A stretch of DNA of 8,226 nt from Candidatus Segetimicrobium genomatis (GTDB lineage Bacteria; Sysuimicrobiota; Sysuimicrobiia; Sysuimicrobiales; Segetimicrobiaceae): assembly GCA_005882445.1 (NCBI GenBank), contig VBAN01000491.1:1-8226 (forward strand), read 5' to 3'. Under the pieces are notes generated by a model. The model did no database searches. It had not been told where the DNA came from and saw only the letters and a program-made list of their open reading frames with translations. Of the stretch, positions 1 to 5,184 are shown piece by piece. The position numbers were made by a program, and so were the translations under genes. Positions within the stretch are counted from its first letter, which is position 1, and every line of letters starts with the position of its first letter.

Positions 1-2
1 TG

Positions 3-560
3 GAGGCCTATGCGCGCAAAGCGCGCTTCCCCATCGTCGGCCCGGTGGTCGGCCAGCTGTTCTATCTGCTGACGCGCCTCGGCGGGGCGCGGCGGGTCTT
101 CGAGCTCGGCTCGGGCTACGGCTACTCCACCGCGTGGTTCGCCATGGGCGTCCGCGACAACGGGGGCGGCGAGGTCTTCCACGTGGTGTGGGACGAGGCG
201 CTGTCCCAGGCCGCGCGCGGCCACCTGCAGCGCCTCGGGCTCACCCCCCTGCTGCGCTTCCACGTGGGCGAGGCGGTGGCGGCGCTGCGCGAGGCCGAGG
301 GCCAGTTCGACATCGTGTTCAGCGACATCGACAAGGACGGCTACCCCGCCTCGCTGCCGGTGATCAAGCAGCGGCTCAAGCCGGGAGGCCTGCTCCTGGC
401 CGACAACATGTTCTGGCGCGGGAGGGTGGTCGACCGCAGCGTCAAGGGCGGGGAGACCGAGGGCATCCGCGCGTTCACGCGCGCGGTCTTTGCCGACCCG
501 GAGTTCGCCAGCACGATCGTTCCGCTGCGCGATGGGGTGCGGGTGGCCCGGCGCCGCTAG
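3..560 (+). CDS. Class I SAM-dependent O-methyltransferase, caffeoyl-CoA type, 5' end missing
   Basis: This is the C-terminal 185 residues of a gene that begins left of the window. The frame is open from base 3 (EAYARKARFPIVGP), so the first in-frame ATG/GTG codons near base 45 are probably internal. The SAM-binding motif I is VFELGSGYGYST at fragment residues 25-36. The region DIVFSDIDKDGYP carries the Asp residues that in the caffeoyl-CoA/catechol O-methyltransferase family bind a divalent metal, and LLLADNMFWRGRVVD matches the family's DN motif followed by the W-x-G-x-V stretch. The family transfers a methyl group from SAM to a hydroxyl, often of a catechol; the substrate here is unknown. 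The gene ends with TAG and is followed by a hairpin, then a 103-base gap, so it is probably a separate transcription unit from the transporter operon. The family call is firm; the substrate is not inferable. Confidence 0.88.
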   Translation, partial: EAYARKARFPIVGPVVGQLFYLLTRLGGARRVFELGSGYGYSTAWFAMGVRDNGGGEVFHVVWDEALSQAARGHLQRLGLTPLLRFHVGEAVAALREAEGQFDIVFSDIDKDGYPASLPVIKQRLKPGGLLLADNMFWRGRVVDRSVKGGETEGIRAFTRAVFADPEFASTIVPLRDGVRVARRR

Positions 561-571
561 GCCTGCGCCGG

Positions 572-599
572 CGCGCCGTTCCTTCCAAGGGAACGCGCG
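572..599 (+). terminator. Hairpin after the O-methyltransferase gene, possible terminator
   Basis: The left arm CGCGCCGTTCC (572-582) pairs with GGAACGCGCG (590-599), giving ten base pairs with one bulged C and a 7-base loop (TTCCAAG). It starts 11 bases after the methyltransferase stop codon, where a terminator would sit. There is no run of T after it (GTGATCC follows), so it is not a classical intrinsic terminator. It may instead protect a 3' end, or act in a high-GC organism whose terminators lack a U tract. The pairing is seen directly; the role is inferred. Confidence 0.4.
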
Positions 600-607
600 G
601 TGATCCG

Positions 608-621
608 TCGAACCGGTTGCA
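608..621 (+). promoter_or_regulatory. Candidate LacI-family operator upstream of the transporter operon
   Basis: TCGAACCGGTTGCA contains the 8-base palindrome AACCGGTT and fits the LacI/CcpA-type operator consensus TGNAANCGNTTNCA at 9 of 10 defined positions (only the second base differs). It lies 42 bases upstream of the solute-binding-protein start codon, where a repressor of a sugar-uptake operon would bind. No regulator gene is in the window. A single 14-base match in GC-rich DNA can occur by chance, so this is a candidate only. No convincing -35/-10 pair could be placed around it. Confidence 0.4.
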
Positions 622-649
622 CGCATTCACGTCATCAACGCCCACGCCC

Positions 650-659
650 GGAGGAGGTG
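650..659 (+). promoter_or_regulatory. Strong ribosome binding site of the solute-binding-protein gene
   Basis: GGAGGAGGTG lies just before the ATG at 664 and is close to a perfect anti-Shine-Dalgarno match. It fixes the start codon. It is clearly stronger than anything ahead of the first permease gene (2245), which fits the usual need for much more binding protein than permease. Confidence 0.75.
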
Positions 660-663
660 CAGC

Positions 664-2178
664 ATGAGGTGGAACGCTCGAGCGCTCTGTGCGGTTGTCG
701 CTGCGCTGGTCCTCGCCCTCACCGCCGGCACAGGATCGGCCCCGACCGGGCCGGCCGCAGCCGCGATGCAGGCGCCGAAGGAACAGCATGCCATCACGTG
801 GGAGTATCCCCCGAAGTTCAGCAACGTCACGGTCAACGTCGTCGGCGACGCCGGCCACAATCTCGCCCCGTATGAGTTCTGGAGGGACCACTTCCCCAAG
901 GCCGGCATCACGATCAAGATCATCGAGGTCCCGTTCGAAGGCGTCTACGAGAAGGAGAAGACCGAGTTCGTCGCCGGCTCCGGCGCGTTCGACGTCGTCA
1001 CCTTTTATCCGGCCTACATCGGAGACTTCGCCAGCAACGGCTACCTGGAGCCGCTCGACGAGTACATGAAGAAGCAGCCGGACAGCGTGTGGAACCCGCA
1101 CCAGGAGGACGTGCTGCCGCCGTTCCGCGAGCTGTACAACAAGTGGGCCGGGAAGACGTACGCGCTCACCATCGACGGCGACGCGCACATGATGATCTAT
1201 CGCAAGGACCTGTTCGCCAACCCCGCCGAGCAGGCCGCGTTCAAGGCCAGGTACGGCAGAGCCCTCGCTCCGCCGCAGACCTGGGACGACTGGCTGCGGG
1301 TCGGGGCGTTCTTCACCCGCAAGAAGGGGCAGCAGTTGGCCGGCCAGACCCTGGACCGCGACTTCTATGGCTCCGCCGAGTTCGCCAAGCGCGGGTTCTC
1401 GTTCGCGTGGTTCGTCGACCGCTGGGCGGCGAGCGGCGAGCTGTACTTCGACGACACGATGAAGCCCCAGATCAACACCCCGGCCGCGGTGGCGGCGCTG
1501 CAGAACTTCGTCGACAGCCTGAAGAACGCCCCGCCGGACGTGCGCGGGTACGGCTACGACGAGCTGCGGGATGCGCTGCTGAACGGCAACGTCGCCATGG
1601 TGGTGCAGTGGACCGACGTCCCGAAGAAGGGCGCGGACCCGTCGCAGTCCAAGGTCGTTGGCAGGTTGGGCTATGGCCGGGTGCCCGGCCTGGTGATCGG
1701 CGGGAAGGTCGTGCACCGCGCGATGATGCCGGTGGGCCGGGTGGTGGCGGTGGCCGCCTCCTCCAAGAACAAGCTGGCGGCGTACTGGGTCGCCAAGCAC
1801 ATCGCCTACGACATGAGCCTCGAGGACGTCTCCACGGCGTTCACCGGGCTGGACGTCAACCGCGGCGTGCACTTCAAGCATCCCGAGGCGTACTCGGACT
1901 TCAAGACCACCGCGGAGGCGGCGTCCTACCTGGACCGCGTCAAGGAAGCGCTGGCCGACGGCTATCCCGAGATCTTCATCCCCGGGGCGGCGCAGTACGA
2001 GGATGCGCTGGACCTGCACGTCAACAAGGCGCTGGCCGGCCAGGAGACGCCCAAGCAGGCGCTGGATGCGGTGGCGAAGGAATGGACCGCGATCACCGAC
2101 CGGCTCGGCCGTCAGAAGCAGATCGAGCTGTGGCACCAGGCCCTGAACAGTTATAAGATCGCGGGTCTGGTCAAGTAA
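664..2178 (+). CDS. ABC transporter extracellular solute-binding protein, family 1 (carbohydrate type)
   Basis: This 504-residue secreted receptor captures the substrate and delivers it to the two permeases encoded next. An N-terminal export signal is visible: Arg2 and Arg6, a hydrophobic stretch at about residues 7-20 (ALCAVVAALVLALT), then small residues with possible Ala-x-Ala cleavage sites at about 26-34. Cys9 is not in a lipobox, so the protein is probably free rather than a lipoprotein. Family-1 features include the FDVVTFYPAYIGDFASNGYL region (109-128), the D-G-D-x-H-M-M-x-Y-R-K-D-L-F segment (171-184), T-W-D-D-W-L (207-212), ALLNGNVAMVVQW (304-316) and a late helix region KQALDAVAKEW (464-474). 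The length is greater than the roughly 400-450 residues common in the family. The strong GGAGGAGGTG at 650-659 supports the start. The gene is the first of the likely operon and is followed by a perfect palindrome before the permease genes. The family is confident. The ligand is unknown: similar proteins bind sugars, glycerol phosphate or other polar solutes. Confidence 0.9.
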   Translation: MRWNARALCAVVAALVLALTAGTGSAPTGPAAAAMQAPKEQHAITWEYPPKFSNVTVNVVGDAGHNLAPYEFWRDHFPKAGITIKIIEVPFEGVYEKEKTEFVAGSGAFDVVTFYPAYIGDFASNGYLEPLDEYMKKQPDSVWNPHQEDVLPPFRELYNKWAGKTYALTIDGDAHMMIYRKDLFANPAEQAAFKARYGRALAPPQTWDDWLRVGAFFTRKKGQQLAGQTLDRDFYGSAEFAKRGFSFAWFVDRWAASGELYFDDTMKPQINTPAAVAALQNFVDSLKNAPPDVRGYGYDELRDALLNGNVAMVVQWTDVPKKGADPSQSKVVGRLGYGRVPGLVIGGKVVHRAMMPVGRVVAVAASSKNKLAAYWVAKHIAYDMSLEDVSTAFTGLDVNRGVHFKHPEAYSDFKTTAEAASYLDRVKEALADGYPEIFIPGAAQYEDALDLHVNKALAGQETPKQALDAVAKEWTAITDRLGRQKQIELWHQALNSYKIAGLVK

Positions 2179-2195
2179 GCGAAGGCTTCCGGCGA

Positions 2196-2223
2196 GAGGA
2201 GGGGCGGGATCCCGCCCCTCCTC
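2196..2223 (+). repeat. Perfect 28-base inverted repeat between binding-protein and permease genes
   Basis: GAGGAGGGGCGGGA (2196-2209) is followed directly by its exact reverse complement TCCCGCCCCTCCTC (2210-2223). As RNA it would fold into a very stable GC stem of about 12 pairs with a four-base loop. It starts 17 bases after the binding-protein stop codon and ends 21 bases before the permease start. No T run follows (GATGCTCGAC), so it is unlikely to be a full intrinsic terminator. Stem-loops at this position in other importer operons (for example malE-malF) protect the upstream mRNA or partly attenuate, which raises binding protein over permease. The repeat is certain; the role is inferred by analogy. 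Confidence 0.85.
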
Positions 2224-2244
2224 GATGCTCGACACGGGCTGCCG

Positions 2245-3189
2245 ATGGCGTTGAGGCTCGGTCGCGAGGCGGCGGGCGCGCGGCCCCGGGCCGAGACGGT
2301 CCGCTGGTCGCGGCGGACGCCCGTCCTGATGATCCTGCCCGCCGTGGTCGTGCTCGCGGCGATCACGCTCTTCCCGCTGTTGTTCACGCTGCGGCTGACC
2401 GTGCTGTCCTGGGAGCTCACCACGGGTTTTCCCCCGCAGTTCATCGGCGTCCAGAACTTCGTGCGGGTGCTGACCCAGGATCCCCGCTTTTGGAATGCGA
2501 TGGCAAACACCGGCGTGCTGGTGGCGGTCGGGGTCGGGCTGCAGGCCGTGATCGGCACCGGGCTGGCCCTCGAACTCAACCGGCTCAGACGAGGCCGGGC
2601 CCTGGTGCTGTCCCTGCTCCTGATTCCGGTGATGATCGCGCCGGTCATCGCCGGGTTTCAGTTTCGGATGATCCTGAACGACCAGTACGGCCCGCTCAAC
2701 TACCTGCTCGACGCGCTCACGTTCGGCCGTGTGCGCGGGTTCGCCTGGCTCGCGGATCCCCGCGTCGCGCTGGGGGCGGTGATGGCCACCGATGTGTGGC
2801 AGTGGGCGCCGTTCATGACGCTGGTCGTGCTCGCCGGCCTGCAGTCGCTGCCGGGCGAGCTGCTCGAGGCCGCCGAGGTGGACGGGGCGACGGGCCTCCA
2901 GGCGCTCCGGCGGGTGACGCTCCCGCTCCTGCTGCCGGTGATCGTCATCGGGGTGCTGGTGCGGGTCATGGATACCTTCAAGTTGTTCGACATCGTCTAC
3001 CAGCTGACCGGCGGAGGCCCGGGAAACGTCACCGAGACCATCGCCTACTACACGTACCTCCAGGGGTTCAAGTTCTTCAGCCTCGGCTACACGGCGGCGA
3101 TGTCGTTCGTCCAGCTCGTGGTGATCACGATCGTCGCGCAGGTCTTTCTCCACTACCAGAAGCGCGTGCGCGGGGGCGCGGTCGCATGA
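2245..3189 (+). CDS. ABC transporter permease, MalF/UgpA-like (CUT1 type)
   Basis: This 314-residue inner-membrane protein forms one half of the transport channel. A basic N-terminal segment (residues 1-24) is followed by membrane segments at about 28-48, 87-108, 118-140, 178-200, 226-246 and 280-303. The cytoplasmic EAA loop that contacts the ATPase is clear at residues 208-231: E-A-A-x-x-D-G-A with the family's G at the expected spacing, ending RRVTLPLLLP. The LTGGGPGNVTETIAYYTY stretch (254-271) is typical of MalF/UgpA-type sugar permeases. The ATG at 2245 has no strong ribosome binding site nearby; a downstream in-frame ATG at 2329 (residue 29) would cut into the first membrane segment, so 2245 is preferred. 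Its stop TGA overlaps the next gene's ATG in ATGA, which suggests translational coupling. The family is confident; the substrate is unknown. Confidence 0.9.
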   Translation: MALRLGREAAGARPRAETVRWSRRTPVLMILPAVVVLAAITLFPLLFTLRLTVLSWELTTGFPPQFIGVQNFVRVLTQDPRFWNAMANTGVLVAVGVGLQAVIGTGLALELNRLRRGRALVLSLLLIPVMIAPVIAGFQFRMILNDQYGPLNYLLDALTFGRVRGFAWLADPRVALGAVMATDVWQWAPFMTLVVLAGLQSLPGELLEAAEVDGATGLQALRRVTLPLLLPVIVIGVLVRVMDTFKLFDIVYQLTGGGPGNVTETIAYYTYLQGFKFFSLGYTAAMSFVQLVVITIVAQVFLHYQKRVRGGAVA

Positions 3190-4025
3190 GGCGCCGCTCC
3201 CCGGCCCGGCGGCTCGTCACCGGTCTGGTCCTGCTGGCGGCCCTGGTCTTCTTCCTGTTCCCGGTCCTGTGGATGGTCCTGACGTCGTTCAAGAGCAACC
3301 CCGAGTTCTTCGCCTACCCGCCGGTGTTCATCCCCAAATCGTTTGCGCTCACCAACTACCTGAACGCGATGCGGCTGCCCCCCGACGGGCGCGGGGGGCT
3401 GCAGGGCGTGCGCGACAGCCTGATCGTGTCGACCGGCTCGATGGTGATCTCCCTGCTGGCCGGGGCGCCCGCCGCGTACTCGTTCGCGCGCTTCCGCACC
3501 GGCGGCGAGAACCTCTCGTTCTGGGTCCTCTCCACGCGCATGTTCCCGCCGGTGGCCTCGGCCCTCCCGCTGTTCTTGGTGTTCAAATCGCTGCACCTGC
3601 TGGACACCCACTGGGCGCTCATCGTCGCCAACACCATCTTCAATCTCCCGTTCGTCATCTGGCTGCTGAAGGGGTTCTTCGAGGACCTGCCGGCTGAATT
3701 GGAGGAGGCGGCCGTGATCGACGGGACCACGATCTTCGGGGCGTTCCGGCGCGTGGCGCTCCCGCTGGTCGCGCCGGGGCTCGTGGCCACCGCGCTGTTT
3801 TGCTTCATCTTCACCTGGAACGAGTTCATGTTCGCGCTGCTGCTCACGCGCAGCGACGTCCGCACCCTCACCATCATCGTGCCGAGTCTGGTCGGCGGAC
3901 ACGAGATCCTCTGGGGACAGGTCGCCGCGGTCGGCGTGGTGGCGATCATCCCGAACATCCTGCTCGCCCTGCTGCTCCAGCGGTTCCTGGTGCGGGGGCT
4001 CACGCTTGGGGCGGTGAAGGGCTGA
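3186..4025 (+). CDS. ABC transporter permease, MalG/UgpE-like (CUT1 type)
   Basis: This 279-residue membrane protein is the partner of the preceding permease. The ATG at 3186 overlaps the upstream TGA by four bases. A larger open frame extends upstream to 2490, but that part lies inside the first permease gene in another frame and has a shadow-like Arg/Gly/Ala-rich composition, so 3186 is the start. The N-terminal membrane segment is at about residues 10-32 and ends FPVLWMVLTSFKSNPEFF, a typical MalG/UgpE feature. Further membrane segments are at about 80-100, 115-135, 143-163, 193-218 and 243-264. The EAA loop is at residues 174-197 (E-A-A-V-I-D-G-T, ending RRVALPLVAPG). The Phe-Thr-Trp-Asn-Glu-Phe segment (209-214) is also characteristic. 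The expected next gene in many such operons is the ATPase, but an EthD gene follows instead. The family call is firm. Confidence 0.9.
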   Translation: MRRRSPARRLVTGLVLLAALVFFLFPVLWMVLTSFKSNPEFFAYPPVFIPKSFALTNYLNAMRLPPDGRGGLQGVRDSLIVSTGSMVISLLAGAPAAYSFARFRTGGENLSFWVLSTRMFPPVASALPLFLVFKSLHLLDTHWALIVANTIFNLPFVIWLLKGFFEDLPAELEEAAVIDGTTIFGAFRRVALPLVAPGLVATALFCFIFTWNEFMFALLLTRSDVRTLTIIVPSLVGGHEILWGQVAAVGVVAIIPNILLALLLQRFLVRGLTLGAVKG

Positions 4026-4041
4026 GCCGAGGGGGAAGCGC

Positions 4042-4374
4042 ATGGTCAAGCTGGTGGCGTTTCTGAAGCGCAGGCCGGGGATCAGCAAGGAGGAGTTCGC
4101 GCGGCGCTGGGTGCACGAGCATACGAAGCTGTCGCGGCAGCTGCCCGGGCTGCGCGGCTACCGGATCAATATCGCCACACCCAGGCAGCCCGAGGGGAGC
4201 GGCGCCGAGCCGATCTACGACGGCACCGCCGAGATGTGGTGGGAGAGCGTCGAGGCGATGGAGGCGGCATTCGCCACCGACATCGGCAGGCGCGCCGGCG
4301 CCGACGCCGACGAGTTCGCCGCGGTGCGGCTCCACCTGTACACGACCGAGCACGTGATCGTCCGGGGCCCGTAA
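4042..4374 (+). CDS. EthD domain-containing small protein
   Basis: This 110-residue protein has the EthD/dimeric alpha-beta barrel pattern. It opens MVKLVAFLKRRPGISKEEF, then R-R-W-V-H-E-H-T-K-L (21-30), then the PGLRGYRINIA block (35-45). The block YDGTAEMWWESVEAMEAAF (59-77) is the family's most recognisable stretch. EthD proteins are small, ferredoxin-like dimers, first found with the ethyl tert-butyl ether degradation genes; relatives can act as dehydratases, decarboxylases or unknown helpers in catabolic clusters. The conserved His25 and His27 are present, but no reaction can be assigned. An AGGGGGAA ribosome binding site (4030-4037) supports the ATG. The gene starts 16 bases after the second permease's stop, which indicates co-transcription with the importer. 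A five-pair hairpin (GCCCG-TAAC-CGGGC, 4367-4380) spans the stop codon. Confidence 0.8.
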   Translation: MVKLVAFLKRRPGISKEEFARRWVHEHTKLSRQLPGLRGYRINIATPRQPEGSGAEPIYDGTAEMWWESVEAMEAAFATDIGRRAGADADEFAAVRLHLYTTEHVIVRGP

Positions 4375-4399
4375 CCGGGCGGATCGGGGAGATCGGCAG

Positions 4400-5173
4400 A
4401 TGCAGCTCGCGTGCAGTTCCGAGTCGTACAACGACGACCTCAGCGGCGGCCGGCTCCGGCTCGAGGACTGGCTGCGCCTCTGCGCGGAAGAACTGGGACT
4501 GGCCGGCGTGGAGCTGGAAGACAAGCACATCGGGACGCCCACGCCGGAGCGGCTGACCGAGGTGCGGAATGCCGCGGAGCGCTACGGGCTGGTGATCGTG
4601 AACATCGCGTTCATGAACAACTTCGGCGTGGCCGCCGCCGCCGGGCGCCGCGCGGAGGAAGCGCGCACCCGGGATTGGATGGACGTCTCGCGCCGCCTCG
4701 GCTCGCGGTTCCTGCGGACGTTCGCCGGATGGCCGGAGGGCGATCGGGCCGCGCGCCGGCCGGACATGATCGCCTCGCTCCGGTCGGTGGCCCGCGACGC
4801 GGAACGGCTGGGGGTGCGCCTCGTGATGGAGAACCACAACCACGGGGGCTTCGTGCAGACGTCGGCGGACGTCCTGGCGATCCTGGATGAGGTCCGGAGC
4901 CCGGCGCTCGGGCTCCTCCTCGATACGGGCAACTATCTCGATGGCCTCGCCTCGATCGAGCGCACCGCGGCGCTCGCCCGGCATGTGCACGCCAAGTTCA
5001 CGCGGGTCGGCTCGGACGGGCGCGACGCCGGCGTGGACCACGATGCGGTCGCCGCCGTGTTGCGCGCGGCGGGATACGACGGCTGGGTGGCGGTCGAGTA
5101 CGAGGGACCGGAACCCGGCCGCACGGCCGTTCCCCGCGCCCTGACCTATCTCCGGCAGGCGCTCTCCTCGTAG
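4400..5173 (+). CDS. Sugar phosphate isomerase/epimerase-like TIM-barrel protein
   Basis: This 257-residue protein matches the xylose-isomerase-like/AP-endonuclease-2 fold that includes hydroxypyruvate isomerase, tagatose/psicose 3-epimerases and inosose dehydratase. Visible landmarks are L-A-G-V-E-L-E-D-K-H (34-43), LVIVNIAFMNNFGV (64-77), LGVRLVMENHNHGGF (137-151), LGLLLDTGNYL (170-180), HVHAKFTRVG (195-204) and WVAVEYEGPE (229-238). In related enzymes the divalent metal is held by a Glu, an Asp or His, a His and a Glu; here Glu144, Asp175, His197 and Glu233 are at the corresponding places, so the site looks intact. GGGGAG (4386-4391) supports the ATG. It begins 25 bases after the EthD gene and ends 11 bases before HyuA. 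The length is near normal for the family. The exact reaction, and whether the substrate is phosphorylated, cannot be read from sequence; isomerase, epimerase and dehydratase are all possible. Confidence 0.82.
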   Translation: MQLACSSESYNDDLSGGRLRLEDWLRLCAEELGLAGVELEDKHIGTPTPERLTEVRNAAERYGLVIVNIAFMNNFGVAAAAGRRAEEARTRDWMDVSRRLGSRFLRTFAGWPEGDRAARRPDMIASLRSVARDAERLGVRLVMENHNHGGFVQTSADVLAILDEVRSPALGLLLDTGNYLDGLASIERTAALARHVHAKFTRVGSDGRDAGVDHDAVAAVLRAAGYDGWVAVEYEGPEPGRTAVPRALTYLRQALSS

Positions 5174-5184
5174 GGCGCCGGGCC

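Noticed and set aside
565..577. Overlapping short palindromes GCGCCGGCGC and GGCGCGCC
   Set aside because: Short all-GC palindromes are expected in such base composition and show no other sign of function.
617..645. A possible sigma-70 promoter with TTGCAC as -35
   Set aside because: TTGCAC matches only half of the -35 consensus and no -10-like hexamer lies at a suitable distance; it also overlaps the operator-like site.
1089..2156. A 355-codon + strand open frame inside the binding-protein gene
   Set aside because: It is in another frame of a confidently identified gene and its translation is low-complexity Arg/Gly/Ala-rich sequence without motifs.
475..3153. An antisense open frame of 892 codons opposite the methyltransferase end, binding protein and first permease
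   Set aside because: Its translation is rich in Arg, His, Asp, Glu and Gly with no recognisable domain. It is a by-product of strong G/C third-position bias in the real + strand genes, which have clear family motifs.
2490..3185. The upstream extension of the second permease frame, which would fuse 232 residues to its N-terminus
   Set aside because: It lies entirely inside the first permease gene in a different frame, has shadow-like composition, and the ATG at 3186 gives a normal MalG-type N-terminus.
4367..4380. A short hairpin (GCCCG-TAAC-CGGGC) over the EthD stop codon
   Set aside because: Five GC pairs arise easily by chance in this GC-rich DNA, and no T tract follows; it is noted in the EthD entry but not called as a terminator.
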